Source of the DNA: Atriophallophorus winterbourni
Lineage: Eukaryota > Platyhelminthes > Trematoda > Plagiorchiida > Microphallidae
DNA: 64,000 bases
Assembly: GCA_013407085.1 (NCBI GenBank)
Contig: JACCGJ010002762.1
Coordinates: 26,747 to 90,746 of the forward strand
Direction: 5' to 3'
Position numbers and translations under genes: made by a program. Below, in pieces: positions 11,988 to 24,530 of this stretch. The stretch's first letter is position 1; every line of letters begins with the position of its first letter. The notes beneath the pieces are model-generated. The model worked only from the letters and a program-made list of their open reading frames with translations, had not been told where the DNA came from and made no database searches.

Positions 11988-12659
11988 GTTACTTGCTGTC
12001 GTAAATTCAGTATGCAAAATAAATGCTTGCTTAAATACAATTCAATGTTATTAAAATTGAATTTCATTGGCTTGTGCTTAGAGATTTTTTACTGGTAGAT
12101 ATATTTCACCGTTTATACGCACAGCCAAGCTGTAAATGTGAGATTTGTCGACCAATAAGAAAAGAAATCTGCGTGCCATTTCGATTCTAATTAATTCCCA
12201 ATCTATTAGGGTGCATGGTAAAATCAAATTTTTTACTTCAGCTAGATAATAATTACCATTCTGTTAAGTTTTTATAAACTTAATTTATTTTGATATTGAA
12301 AAAAGTGCAAATAATATAAATGATACGTTTCAATTTCGAGAACACTGGAGTACTAATAATGATTTACAAATAAATCTAAAATCGAAGCAAACGAAAGGAT
12401 TTTATTAGATTTCAATAGAGCATCTGGTTAGAATTTTAGGGAAAAGGTGTGCAACTTGTGATGCGATTTTTTATTCCTGTTGGATTATTGTGCGCCAAAC
12501 TGTCTGTTAAGCCAAGGATAGACGTCACTCGGATGAGCGAACCTAATCTTGTTGCTTGATTGGCAAAAGCCTTCACATCCGAGTTCAACAATTCAACCCT
12601 ACTCGAATGGGCTTCAGAAAACTGAGACTCGCTAGAAAGCTGCATGAGAGAGTCGCACT
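11988..12659. other. Unannotated; presumed upstream region of the signal-peptide gene
   Basis: Contains the presumed minus-strand promoter next to 11987. A minus-strand ORF at 12436-12645 is open but unrecognised; it may be LINE-derived because it abuts an RTE fragment. Confidence 0.35.
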
Positions 12660-13130
12660 TTTCACTTACGGTTCAAAGAAAGCGTAAAAGAGCGACTGGT
12701 TCGAAACGAATGCTTCTGAGAAGACTGATGTGTTGGACAAGTAACGTTCAGAAATCTTAAAGTTCAAAGTTCTGTCAACAGATGAAAACATTCGACCTCT
12801 AAGAGCAGGTAGAAATGAGGTCGAACAGACTGCAAGACAATGTGCAAATGAGTATTGGACTAAAATTATCCTCAGTATCCAAAAAGCTGCGGACAAAAAA
12901 AATTTCAGGGTATTTGTGATGGGATCAAGTGAGCCATTGGCCCAAACAAACTTAAAACGGCTCACATCAAGTCTGTATCTGGCAACCCGATTGTCGACAA
13001 AACTCAGGAGTTGGAAAGACGGGAACACCGCTTCTCCTCTCTCTACTGTAGCAACAATACGGTTTTACCGCAGTCACTTGAAAATGTTAAGCGGTTGCCT
13101 ACCATTGAACATATAGATTCTCACCTTACT
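12660..13130 (+). mobile_element. RTE-type LINE, EN-RT linker fragment
   Basis: Broken plus-strand coding for the RTE linker ahead of RT: ENIRPLRAGRNEVEQTARQC, then ANEYWTKIILSIQKAADKK, then in another frame AIGPNK.KTA and IKSVSGNPIVDKTQELE, then FSSLY. Similar sequence recurs at 17820-18060. The minus-strand 120-codon ORF at 12666-13028 is a shadow. Confidence 0.75.
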
Positions 13131-13199
13131 CTATGAATCACAGGAAGACTTTAAGCGTAGTCTGCAAAAATATTACTGTTCCAAGAACAAGCTCTTTCA

Positions 13200-16100
13200 T
13201 GTAAGCCAAAAACAGGACATTGAGGATTAGTTAGATAATTGCAATCGAATTGGCTTACATAGTACACAACAGGCGTTGGTAACTCGGCTTGTTCGTAACC
13301 CGAAGTCACCGAACCAAGACAAACCACGTTTTCTCAGGATCACATTTGCCAGCGAAGGGGACATTGAAAATGTCTTACTCAATTCGTATTTGCTCCGAGC
13401 ACAAAGTGACTCACACGACCGTATATATGCTGGCGTAACTTCGTGTTGAAGGCAACGAGCATCGAATGGTCGGGATCACTCAGCATCAAGTAGTATTATT
13501 CTGCTCGACGTTTCTGACAGAAGCCACAACGGTTAATGAAAGAAAAGGGCACGTTAGTGAACAGTGGTCATTTATTGCCGAGATTATCGGCTTCTCAAAT
13601 TCTGTAGTCGGCGACACATACCGAATATCTTGATTGCCGAACTATCTAAGAAAATGCTGAAATCCATGTAAGATTACATTTTTCTCAAGTAGTATGGCAG
13701 ATGCTGTCCAATCCGAACTAAAGCTATACAGAAAGTGCTTACCTGATAACGTTAGATTGTGCAATCCCATAGTCGTTCATCCTGTCAAATTGCAGTGTTC
13801 CAATGCAAAATCATCCTAGACTAATACAAAGTCGCCAGCGAAAATACATGAAACTTGTTTCAAAAAACGACAAAAGTCCGACTTCGTCAGTGTCGGACCA
13901 ATAAATACTGTTACTGATTTGTTGTTACATGATAAAAGCTCAAATTTTGTTTAATAAACTAATCGAGCTGTGCAAACAATACTCACCAGACCTCGTCGCT
14001 GTGACTGAAACCAGGTTACAATGTTGTATGAATGGAAGCGAACTGTCGATCCCAAAAATGATACTATTACGAAACGATTGTCCACGGAAGGGTGGTGGTG
14101 TGGCTCATACTCTCACGAGGTTTTTCAGTGAATGAAGGTTCACGATCAAAACCTCGAATCAGAAGATACAATCTGGTGTAGCCTTACACAGGAGTCACAG
14201 GACGACTGCATCATTGGCATAATATATCGCCCTCCGTTTTTGACGGATGCTCACAACGACAGGTTATTAGAGGCTCTAAACTATGCCGGAGAGATGCGAT
14301 GCTCCCAATTACTAGTCATGGGGAATTCAACCTTCCTGATCTTTTTAACAAATTATTTGCATTATATAACGAACCTAATTTATTGATGCTATGAAGTTGG
14401 AGAAACACTCACCTATTTTTAATTCACGCTGAGATGTCCTGCTTTTTAATTCTTTTTCATTCCCGTCACATTTGTCTAGCCCGAGGTAACCTGACACTTC
14501 ATTGGCCTATGTATTATTTTATTGTGCGCACGCTATACATATTTTTGTATTGTTATTATGTGGAGAAATTAATCTATTGCTGAAAATTCGTGAACACGAA
14601 TAAAGTCATTTTTCGTCTTCTTCTTCTTCTTCTACACGCACCTGATCATAAATTCCGTAAGTTGATCGACACGATTACACTGCATAACCATGTGTCCAAC
14701 TTCACTCACAGAAGAGGATCAGGTTACCGTCCGTTCTGGATTTAATCCTCACTTCCGAGACAACAGCAGTTGAGGGCGTTGACTGCGTTGCCCCCCTCGG
14801 TCGGAGTGATCATAACGCGTTAGGCTTTGAATATGTATGCAGAGCTAGAGGAGTATGTAAGTCTGCAAAATTATTCAGAATGATCGACTACGTGAGATTA
14901 AGTGACGCGCTTGGATTAGTAAATTGACGAGTGCTTGATTATCACAACACGGAAACACATTGCACCACACTCACAGAAATAATTCAGTTAAACATATATC
15001 AAAATTCACAATTTGATGATAAACGACGGGTGAGCGACTTTCGCTCTAAGCTTCGTAGTCGCACGAAAATGGGTTAGGTTCAACACAGAAATACCAGGAC
15101 CGATGTTTCCTAAAACAATTTTGCAGAATTCTCAACAAAGCAAATACTCGCATCAAGGTAGACTAGTTAAATTAGCATCGCTTTCTTTCTTTGATAATGG
15201 AAGGAAATCCTAAATTGCTCGATCCAGCGTGAAACCAGAGGTGTTTCCTGTTCTTACTGACGATGGATTAAAGGTCTTAGCAAAGGAAACAGCTGCTGCT
15301 CTCGCTCAGTCTTTTACTAAAGTATTTATTCTGTTAGCTATTATATTGTATGAAGAATTACCAACATCAACGGTGAAGAAACAGCTGACTGAGATCAAGA
15401 TCAAATCAGCGATTATACAACGACATTTGTGTCGAATGAACCCTAGGAATTCCCCTGGTAGTGGACGGAATCACTCTGACAATACTGAAATCCTGTGACC
15501 ATCAGCTGTGTGAAACTTTAAGTGAATTCCTAATGCATTCTCTAACCGAAGGAGAGGTGACAACAGAATGAAACACAGGTGTAATTTCATCTATGCACAA
15601 AGGATGCAGCCGTTCAAACCCTGCAAACTACCGTCCCGTCACTCTACTTTCTGTGATATCCAAAGTTGTAGAGCGTACAGTGACGGAAAAAATAGTTCAT
15701 CACTTGGAATCACAAAATATGCTATCCCTAGCTAAGCATGGTTTTCGTAAATCACGTGCATGCTTGACAAACTTAATGACGGTGTTAAACGACCGGACCC
15801 GAGCGGTTTACGTAGGAGCTAGCATCCACGCTTGCTATCTGGATATGTCTAAAGCTTTTGATCGAGTTGATCACTTTCGACTACTATAAAAACTGAAGCA
15901 GATTGCTATCAGTGGACAGCTACTCGTATGGTTTGAAAGTTAACTCAGTGGGCGCATGGCGATCGTACGAATCAACGGGGTACCATCAGAGGTTATTGAC
16001 GCCTCTAGTGCCGTACCGCAAGGTTCAGTCCTTGGGCCAGTTCTTTTCTCGGTGATTCTCTTTGCTGATGAAATTAAACTTTCGAATGCGGATAAAATCA

Positions 16101-16990
16101 ACTGCGGAGTGTGCACAGCTGCAACTTGATCTAGATGCTCGTCACGAATGGTCGGTAAGGAATAAGTTGCCATTCAATTTCCCAAAATTCAAGGTGTTGC
16201 AAATTACTAAGCCATTCCAGTACCAATATCACTTTGGGCTGACGATTTCGAGATGGACCGAATCGAAAAGGGATCTTGGAATCTGGGTATGCGGCAGCCT
16301 GAATAACAGGCTGCATTGTGAGGTCATCTTTCCGAGCTTCGAGGTATGAAGCGGCGGATTTTCGGAACTTTCTCGCCTGGAACGTTGCCTACCATCATGA
16401 GAGCCTACTTATTTCCAACCGTGGAGCATACATCACAATCATTTACTCCGTGGTTAAAAATAGATAAACTATTGCTTGATAAAATATACCATCGTAAAAC
16501 TAAACTTATAATTAATTTCCAGAAACGAAAGATGGCAAAAACAGAGAATCCCTATTCACCTTCCAAGAAACTTTTGAAGTGGTATAATACTATCATACAA
16601 AATGTTTAATACCCAATCATCCTTTAAAACATTTATTCGAATACTGTGAGTCACATCATACACGCAGTCACTCAGCGACAATACAAATTTCCAAGTCCCG
16701 TATGAGCTGTCGTTGATAATTTTATTTGTTACGTGCCTGTTTCCTTTGAAATACTTGTTCTCCAGAAGCTATTTGCATCGCTCCAAACGTCGAAACGTTC
16801 ATCCTAAAATTGGCTACTTATTTTTGCATAACAATTTAACGTCAACTGTGTATTGACTCGTGGTAAGTATTCAACTGCAATATACTTGACATTATATATT
16901 TATTTGTATTCCTTTTTCCATGAACAAATATCAACTATAATATGGTAATTGCGAAGCTATATGCTTTTTGTGGCCATAAATTATTGTATC
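13200..16990 (+). mobile_element. CR1-like LINE, nearly full length but broken
   Basis: An ORF1 end (LVRNPKSPNQDKPRFLRITF, then FASEGDIENVLLNSYLLRA) is followed by the apurinic-type endonuclease start (IELCKQYSPDLVAVTETRL), the endonuclease remainder to about 15000, RT from 15229 (NPANYRPVTLLSVISKVVER, LDMSKAFDRVDH, AVPQGSVLGPVLFS) and the C-terminal tail (IYHRKTKL). The catalytic box reads LFADE where the family has FADD. Many stops and frameshifts break it. It ends in a CR1-type 3' UTR with 'gtggccataaat' and a TTGAATC-rich tail near 16990. A second LINE tail is nested at 14345-14633. Confidence 0.85.
14345..14633 (+). mobile_element. Nested LINE 3' tail with hairpin and (CTT)n
   Basis: Interrupts the CR1 endonuclease. 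The inverted copy of that CR1 region at 23262-23905 runs straight from 'aaccttcctg' to 'tacacgcacctgatc', whereas here about 285 bp intervene. The insert has 'gaggtaacctgacac', a terminal hairpin ATTCG-TGAACA-CGAAT followed by AAAG, and a CTT-repeat tail, so it is the 3' end of another LINE family. Confidence 0.75.
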
Positions 16991-16994
16991 TTGA

Positions 16995-17270
16995 ATGTTG
17001 AATCTTGAATTCAATCCCTCGCCACACAGGGCTCTTTTTACCGACATTGACGAATTGTATATCATTCGATTGCGGCTGACTTTGCCAATCATCTCATACT
17101 TACGAAGATGTTGTCGCTCGAACCGTTTCAATGCAACCATTCCGAAACCAGAATTATTAAAAGGTCGCAATTGTCGTCGTCGGTATTTTAGCACTGCCTG
17201 ACAGACGGTGATGTTCTGCATATCATTCGAAAGCTCATAATCAACACTCATCGCTAATGTACTTTGAACC
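16995..17270 (-). repeat. Unclassified repeat R1, coding-like relic (copy a)
   Basis: The minus strand is open for 106 codons and reads YRRRQLRPFNNSGFGMVALK, then RFERQHLRKYE and NSSMSVKRALCGEGLN. The same peptide pattern recurs in plus-strand copies at 25930-26160 and 46900-47010 with many silent or conservative changes, which suggests a once-coding mobile element. I do not recognise the family. It is strongly basic and lacks cysteine-finger motifs. The CR1 tail ends directly beside it. Confidence 0.55.
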
Positions 17271-17699
17271 TCCTCTTTCCAAAAGATTCTTGTGTAAATG
17301 ATCGATAATTACTCAAAATCGACCGTTTCTCGATTGAATTTACTTGGTCATGCTCTTTCATACACATACATTGCTAGAAAACAAAAATTAGTTTTCTTCA
17401 GCTTATTGTGAACTTTGCTGCACCGTGATATTCAGTGCACGCTGAATCGATCTTCAAGAAGGTTGACACCATTATTTCAGGTCAAAGCACCTAAGATAAA
17501 GTTGCTAAATGACTCTGTATGAATTCACTCACTATTAAATCAATAATTTGTGTAAGTTGGCGATAACGTGCACAACTCTGCAGATATTGATTTGCTACTT
17601 GTCAGCAGATAATTTTGTTTAAACTTTGCTGTGGTTTCAAGACACGGCGAAATTCGACTTAGTAAAACAGCTGTAGAAATAAACGATAACGGTGTTGCA
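17271..17699. other. Unannotated sequence
   Basis: Nothing recognised. Confidence 0.35.
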
Positions 17700-19045
17700 C
17701 TGGACTAGAGGCACCTCAACATGGTCATCTCCATATATTTAGTGAATGGATCTTGACGATGTGCAAATGACTAATGTACTGAAATTAGCCTCGATATCCC
17801 AAACGCTCCGGATACTGGAAGTGTTCACGGTATGTATGATGGGATCATGACAGCCATTGGTCCAAACAAACGTAAAACGGCTCCAATTAAGTCTGTATCT
17901 GGCAAATTGATTGTCGACAAAACTCAGAAGTGTAAAAGATAAGAACGGCGCTTCACCTCTCTCTACTGTAGGATTAATACGGTTTTACCACAGTCACTTG
18001 ACAATGTTGAGCTGTTGCCTACCATTGAAATTCTAGATACCCCCAAACTTTGATGTGCTCAGAAGGGCAATCTACCGCTCAGCGAATAGGAAGATTAAAG
18101 ATTAAAGATTCCCGATTTATGGTTGAAAAAGCAAATTAAATTTAAAATAAAGATTGATTTGAACTATAGGTACAAATGTATATATATGTATGTATGAATG
18201 AAATCAAAATCAATGGAATGAAGCTATCTCATTAATGGTTGGGCGCAAAATTTGGATTAGACCTTATATAATTGTTAACCGTTGAGTTGAATATAGAGAG
18301 ATACACGAAGATCATCACACTGTGTAAGAATAAGGGTGATAGAGACGACTGTAAGAATTACAGGAATCTCACTTATGTTTGTTGTAGGCAAATTGTTTGC
18401 TAAACTTTTGCAGATTCGGTTACCAGTTTTATCTAATAGAGTTTACTCTGAATCCTAATGTAGCTTCCCCGGTAGAACATCATCCGTTAACATGAGCTTC
18501 GCCCTGAGACAACTCCGCGAAAAGTTTCGAGAACAGCGCATACCGTTATACGCTGTTTTTGTTGATTTAGCGAAGGCATTCGATTACTTCATGATGGAGG
18601 GTCTTTTAAAAATGCTTAACCTTATAGCCCCCAGGTCTGCTCAAACTCATTATTTCGTTCCACTCTATTTTGAAGTGTTCAGTCCATTTTAACCGTTGCA
18701 TTTCAAAAGCCTTTGAAATTGGCCGTAGCGTCAAACAAGGGCGTGTTCTTGCTCCCCTGCTAGTTGGGAAGAACTTGCTCTTGAGCTTTCACATTGCAGG
18801 TATTGTATAAAGCGTCGTCTGCAAGCTGAGGAGGAGCGGATACAGCTCTTGGCTGCTGAACACAGATCACGCCACCAGCGTGCAATTGACGCCAATCGAC
18901 CAAGTGCTGCCTATCATTAGGAAAGATTGTTCCTTCAGAATCGTACAGTTTAGTAATTCAAAAAACTGTGGAACGTGAAATAATCACGCGATTCTGATAT
19001 CCATCCATGGTCGTCATCGACCAAATGTGGCCAACAGAAATGGTG
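17700..19045 (+). mobile_element. RTE-type LINE with internal deletions
   Basis: Pieces in the correct order: linker at 17820-18050 (AIGPNKRKTAPIKSVSG-like, closely similar to 12910-13130), RT palm start at 18310-18470 (NKGDRDDCKNYRNLTYV), RT at 18492-18690 (QRIPLYAVFVDLAKAFD), then after a deletion the C-terminal end at 18760-18960 (KRRLQAEEERIQLLAAEHRS) and the 3' UTR ending at 'cgaccaaatgtggccaac'. No catalytic YADD is retained. Confidence 0.8.
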
Positions 19046-19054
19046 CACAAAATG

Positions 19055-19204
19055 TGTGAAGCACTATTTACATTTGACACAAATGCAAATGGAGTTTTGG
19101 TAAACGTTTTAAATGAGATACATGATCCAGAAGTTGATGCTAACATTGAGCGGTTAGCTTCAACGATGCCATCGATGTATGAAACATTGATTTGCGAAAT
19201 ATAA
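19055..19204 (+). CDS. Possible terminal exon, unknown protein
   Basis: Directly after the RTE tail an open frame encodes VLVNVLNEIHDPEVDANIER, then LASTMPSMYETLICEI and a stop. The composition looks protein-like and differs from the surrounding LINE sequence, but no clear acceptor precedes it and I know no homologue. It could be chance. Confidence 0.25.
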   Translation, partial: CEALFTFDTNANGVLVNVLNEIHDPEVDANIERLASTMPSMYETLICEI

Positions 19205-20149
19205 ACCAATCTTTATCGAAGTCAACTATTCTATTTGAACATTCAGTTAAGTTTAATACTCACCGTGAGTTAATACACAGGAACAGGTAGGTCTGTTTGA
19301 AAAGGTTTGTCTGAATACCAAATGAATTACTCGAGATTAGGAGCCGTAAGTAATTCCGGTAAGTGATTCCCAAATGAACACATACGTGAGAAACTAAGTT
19401 CATCGTTGACAGTCAAATCATGAACGGTGTGATTGTAATTTCGTTGAGTGGCTACATGTATGTCATGAGCGATGGTGTATGAATGAACGATTTAAATTAA
19501 ATTATGTAATTTTTATTAGTATGTATTTCGTCACTTCAAATGCTTCTCCAAAGCAGAGCGAGAAGTCTCAACCGTTGCATTTGTTTTTCGTATTTAATTT
19601 CCCGTTAACTGTTCACAGGGTTCTGATTTGCATGCATTTCTATCACACACACATCATGTACCTAAGGAAATGCATGCAAATGAGGGTCATTTGTTAAAGA
19701 CAATAAGTTTAACCCGATGTACATGTTGTTAATCAGGTTCGTCGTGACATGTTTGTTCACGCAACGGTATATTCTTTTAGGCAGTTGAATATCCTTGTTC
19801 AACATGGGATTCGACACTTGCTATTCGTGTTCCATAGTTTCATACTAATGAAAGATTTAATCATTATGATAGAGTTTTAAATGATAAGGTAATGATCATC
19901 CACCGTAGCAAAGCCATAAGATCTAACACACGCTTCAAAGTGAACTCACAAACCTAGTTTATGTTTAAACTCTGCGTAACCAAGAAATTTTCATGCAAAA
20001 AACAATCACATACTAATTTCTGGTCAAACGCTGGAGTCGCTGATAGTTGACAAAAGTACTGTGATGCTGATAACGTCAAACAGTAATTAATCGGTTTTGA
20101 TGTGTGAGTGTGGAGGATTGAGCAACACATAAATTCGATCAGAACTCAG
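19205..20149. other. Unannotated; short hammerhead-flank traces
   Basis: Mostly featureless AT-rich DNA. At about 19630-19685 'tgcatgcatttctatcacacac' and, facing it, 'aaatgcatgcaaatgag' match in both orientations the sequence that follows the hammerhead motifs at 8660 and 50160, so a decayed inverted pair of that repeat may lie here. Confidence 0.4.
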
Positions 20150-21330
20150 ACAGTTTTATGGTAGAAAAAGCAGTAAGCTTAGCAATAACCATAGGATGAC
20201 GCGGTTTATCGAGTAAAAATTTAAAATCTTCCAAACATCACTAGGGACAGTGCAGATCGCATGGTTCGCCATATACTCATCAAGTTTACAAGCGGAAAAC
20301 TCAACAGATTCCGAGCGTATGATTTCTTGAGACAAAATGTTCCCAGTGAAACCTATTATGACTGAGAAAATATTAGGACGAATATCCAATTAAGAATACC
20401 GAATGCTTGATGCCTTCGAATGTTTCCGTGTTCGAGTTTGGCCATTGGGCTTTGCAAGTGAAAAAGGGCAAGTTTTCAGTATGCAAGATTTTGAATGTCC
20501 ACGGGAGGTTACTTCGTATCCGTTGTTGAGAATCATCGTGTAGATATTTTTTTACATTCGTTCTTTGAAAGGTAAATTTCTATAACGAGATACAAACTTT
20601 GCCGCACGATGAAATATCCTGTCAAATAGTTCGATATCCTCCCTTAGTCATGGTCCCCGGCTTGGATAAAATATTCCATTATTAACAGTGATAAAGATTC
20701 GGGTGTGAAAATCCTTAATATCCTCTTTTGGATAACTCAAGATACGGCATGATTTATTGTACACTCTCGGGTAATGATGTCCAGGCTTAAGGTTAAACGA
20801 CATCCAGAAACTGAGATCCATTTCCCGAGATCTTGTCTGCAAAGCTGATACGTCGGGTGCAAAGATTTTCCATGCCGCTGCATTGTGTATTACACAGAGG
20901 TAAATGCTATCTCATTTGACTGAGACCAACGAAATAAGGTGCACAGATCCCGTTGTAATGTCATACAGTCTTTAACATACCTGACACGTTTTCATATTAT
21001 AATATCATCGGCAAACAGTATCAAGTTACATCCAATATCCTTTATTAGATCGTTCATGTACACCAAGAATCGAATAGGTCCGAGCACTGAGCCTTGCAGA
21101 ACTCCAATAGTGATGTTTATTCTTAAGAAGCAAGAATCAAGAGAAACTGCTATCAAAGCGAAATAAAAGGTGTCAACCAATAAGATAGTCCCTTATATCC
21201 AATTAAGCAAAATTCTTGTTATTCCATAAGCTTCGAGCTTTCCATATGAATGTCATGGTTGACTCATTCGAAAGCTTTGGAAATGTAGATCGAGCAAGAA
21301 TGTACAGCTTTACTTCGTCTAGTGCCTTCT
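20150..21330 (-). mobile_element. CR1/Jockey-type LINE, 5'-truncated
   Basis: On the minus strand a decayed palm start (21330-21200) leads to RT with GVLQGSVLGPIRFLVYMNDL and LILFADDI (20992-21180), so the FADD catalytic box survives. Decayed middle sequence follows, then a C terminus (FSVIIGFTGNILSQEIIRSE, KLDEYM) and a 3' UTR at 20150-20200 whose reverse complement reads 'ctaagcttactgctttttc'. It is headless and full of stops. Confidence 0.75.
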
Positions 21331-21419
21331 TTCAATCCTCTATCATTGTAAGAAGGTTTAATAAACAGCAACGATTTCTTCGAGAACCGTGTTGTGCTGC
21401 GTGCAAAATACTGTGGCTT

Positions 21420-23262
21420 CAAAAATGTTCTCTGATGCTCGCAGTCAAGCCGAAAGAATGAATGACATCAACAAAACAAAACTACAACTGGATATTGGAA
21501 GTCTTCACAATGCTCTTCGAATGATTTCTGACTGGAAACCAGACACCGCGGAAATGCATGGTTCTTGGGTAAACTTCATATAAAACCTGTGTGATGAAAT
21601 AAAGCTACGTTCCAGATTTGTGCCAAAGACAACGAAAAAACGATTTACCTTCACATTGAGAAGCCACACAAGGAAGTGGATTAAGATACGCAACGATGCA
21701 TGGATAAACTATGTCCTGAATCCGATGCCATATAATTGGGAATCATATCGTCTGTTGAGGAACAAGGTCACCCCTCTTATCACCGAGGCCAAGCAGTCTC
21801 ATCAGGCAAGACTACTGACCATGATGGAGCGGAACCCCAAAGTCCTGTACCAAATCGGTAACATTACATCAAAAATTAGGCCAGGAATCTCAGCACTACC
21901 CACACCTCATGGTCTAACTACGACTGCGTTCGAGGCTGCCGAAGTTCTTGCAGGTTATACTGCAAAGTTTTTAGCCCCAAGGAATCAGTGCATCTTACGC
22001 CGCATTCGATCGAGTTTTCCGATGAAATACTAAACGAAATCTCAAAAAAATTGAGTGTGTCATGCTCAGACTTCGTCTTTTGAATACCACAAAGTCACCA
22101 AGAGCAGATGGAATCACTCCTTTTATCCTCAAACAATGTGCATCTCCATTATGTGGCCCACTCAGCATGTTATTCCAAATTTCGCTCGAAAATAGTATCG
22201 TTTCCGCGGAATGGGAATCTGGTATCATCACACCAATCTACAAGAGCGGAAACCGACCAGACGCTGCGAACTATAGACCAGTTACGTTGTTACCAGTAAT
22301 TTCTAAAGTGTTAGAGAGTTTAGTAGCGGGAAAGATCACCAATCACCTTGAAACCAATAGACTGCTTGCGACTGAACAGCACGGTTTCAGGAAATATCAC
22401 TCATGTCTATCTAATCTCTTACTCACCTTAAACGACTGGACTGAATGTGTGGACAATGGTTACTTCATCCACGCATGCTTTTTACACATGTCAAAGGCTC
22501 TCGACTGCGTCAATCATAGTGTTTCAATCCAGAAACTTGAAATCCACGGAATAGCAGAAAAACTTCTTGCTTGGCTAGAAAACTATTTACGCGACAGGAG
22601 TGTCCGAGTCAGAGTTGACGGCGCCTTATTGAAATCATTCAAAATTACGAGCGGAGTGCCCCAGGGTTCGGTCATCGGACCGATTTTGTTTTTGATCTAC
22701 GCAAATGACATTCCCGAGCGTGTTAAATGCAAGGTTATGTTATTTGCAGACGATATCAAGCTTAGAAAAGCATACGTACAAACGATAACTGTGAAATTTT
22801 GAAGCAGGATCTTAACACATTGCATGATTGGTCTGTGAGAAACAAACTACCTTTCAACTTCCAAAAGTGCAAGGTGTTAAACATTGGAAAGACCGTGAAT
22901 TACAACTACACTCTTGGGTCCCACTAACGCGTATGGACAACTGAAGAGAAGGATTTGGGTGTTTGGACCAGTTTAAGTCTGAAGACTTCACTGCAGTGTA
23001 AAGCGGTATACAAAAAGGCGTCACAAGTATTGGCGTTATTGAAACGAATTTTCGGCAGATTCTCGAACCAGTCAGTACCTCGTATCATGAACACCTATCT
23101 GAGACCAGCGATGGAGTACGCTGTTCAGGCTTGGTCACCCTGGATTCAGAAAGACATCAATCTTCTGCAGCGTATTTACCACCGAACCACAAAGCTTGTA
23201 CCCGGACTAGCTGCTAAATCATATGAAGAACATTTGAGGAGTCCTAATCTTTTAAAGTTTCT
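21420..23262 (+). mobile_element. CR1-like LINE, EN-RT linker to C terminus, 3'-truncated
   Basis: Contains the linker (21389-22033: LRSHTRKWIKIRNDAWINYV) and a long RT ORF (22062-22802, 246 aa) with SPRADGITPFILKQC, PDAANYRPVTLLPVISKVLE, SGVPQGSVIGPILFLIYAND and LFADDIKL. A frameshift near 22800 is followed by the C-terminal part (22955-23266: LRPAMEYAVQAWSPW, IYHRTTKLVPGL). The catalytic FADD is intact. In LDCVN the usual KAFDRVDH motif has lost its Phe. It stops at 23262, where an inverted endonuclease fragment begins. Confidence 0.85.
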
Positions 23263-23905
23263 GTGAGTGTGGTGCAATGTGTTCCCGTGTTGTGATAGTC
23301 AAGCACTCGCCAATTTACTAAGCCAAGCGCGTCACTTAAACTCACGTAGTCGATCATTCTGAATAATTTTGCGAACTTACACACTCGTCTAGCGCTGCAT
23401 ACATATTCAAAGCCTAACGCGTAATGATCACTCCGACCGAGGGAAGCAACGTTGTCAACGCCCTCAACTGCTGTTGTCTCAGAAGTGAGGATTAATTCCA
23501 AAACGGACGGTAACTCTGATCCTCTTCTGTGAATCAAGTCGGACACATGGTTATGCAGTGTAATTGTGTCGATCAACTCACGGAATTTATGATCAGGTGC
23601 GTGTAGAAGATGATCTGATCTGGTAAAAAACAGGAAGGTTGAAGTCCCCATGACCAGTAATTGGGAGCTTCGCATCTCTCCGGCATATTGTAGAGCCTAT
23701 AATAACCTGTCGTTGTAAGAATCCATCGAAGACGGAGGGCAATATATTATGCCACTAATGCAGTCATCCTGCGACTCCTGTGTTAGGCTACACCAACGTG
23801 TATCTTCTGATTCAAGGTTGGGATCGTGATTCTTCATTCACTGAAGAAGTTCGTGACAGTATGAGCCACACCACCACCTTTTTGTGGACGATCGTTTCGT
23901 TATAG
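23262..23905 (-). mobile_element. CR1-like endonuclease fragment, inverted
   Basis: The minus strand encodes the central and C-terminal endonuclease: SSQLLVMGTSTFLFF, HKFRELIDTITLHNHVSDLI, ETTAVEGVDNVASLGRSDHY. SDHY holds the catalytic Asp-His. It is highly similar to the plus-strand copy at 14110-14990, so both are one subfamily, and here the frame is open for 143 codons. It abuts the plus-strand CR1 RT end to end. Confidence 0.8.
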
Positions 23906-23919
23906 TATCATGTGCTTAA

Positions 23920-24290
23920 CGAGAAGTTTAAGTTCTTCACAACAATCTTTGTTCGGTTTGCGATAGCGGCCTATCTGATAAATTAAATACTTTAGAATTT
24001 TGTCGATCGCTGTCATCAAAAGAACTAGCAGAGGTAAATTTATCTTTTGAAGTTATTAAAGTGCTGAACTTACGTACTTGTCTTTCTTTTATGTGCTCGG
24101 TCTGTGTGACCAAAACCTCGGCGTGTTTTCCACAAATTTTGCAGAAATCCACTTCAGATAACACATTTCGCAATTCGGACGTCAAACTGGAGGTTTTCGA
24201 TCGCGCTTTTGTCAGGTTTTTATTGGTCCTGTGGATCCTGTTTTATGAACAATTTGGATGCGTTTTTTTGGCAGCCTTCCGGTAATTACT
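23920..24290 (-). pseudogene. PLE N-terminal region, fragment
   Basis: The minus-strand ORF at 23937-24185 contains VDFCKICGKHAEVLVTQ and ends NSKVFNLSDRPLSQTEQRLL, which matches the PLE N-terminal pattern 'VxNLSDxxLSxxExxLLxxGLxF'. The frame is lost directly afterwards. It lies downstream, in the same orientation, of the hammerhead-like motif at 24.55 kb and the endonuclease relic at 25.1 kb. Confidence 0.55.
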
Positions 24291-24530
24291 AGAATTATCT
24301 GGAGGTTCAACCACCAAGTACCTTCGTATGATTATATTCTGATTGCATCTCAAGTTGTAGATGCAATGATTATACCATTTCGCTTCCGTCTCGGCTGTTC
24401 GTACCAACTCGGTAATCAGTTTGCGAACTCGAGGCTCGTAGGAGTCAGCAAAGTATTTGAAAATATTGGTACCGATCGGGAGTCCATATTCATTAAAATA
24501 AAGTTTGCAATGAATCGGTTATAGTAAATT

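Noticed and set aside
12666..13028. 120-codon minus-strand ORF as a gene
   Set aside because: The plus strand encodes a recognisable RTE linker over the same bases.
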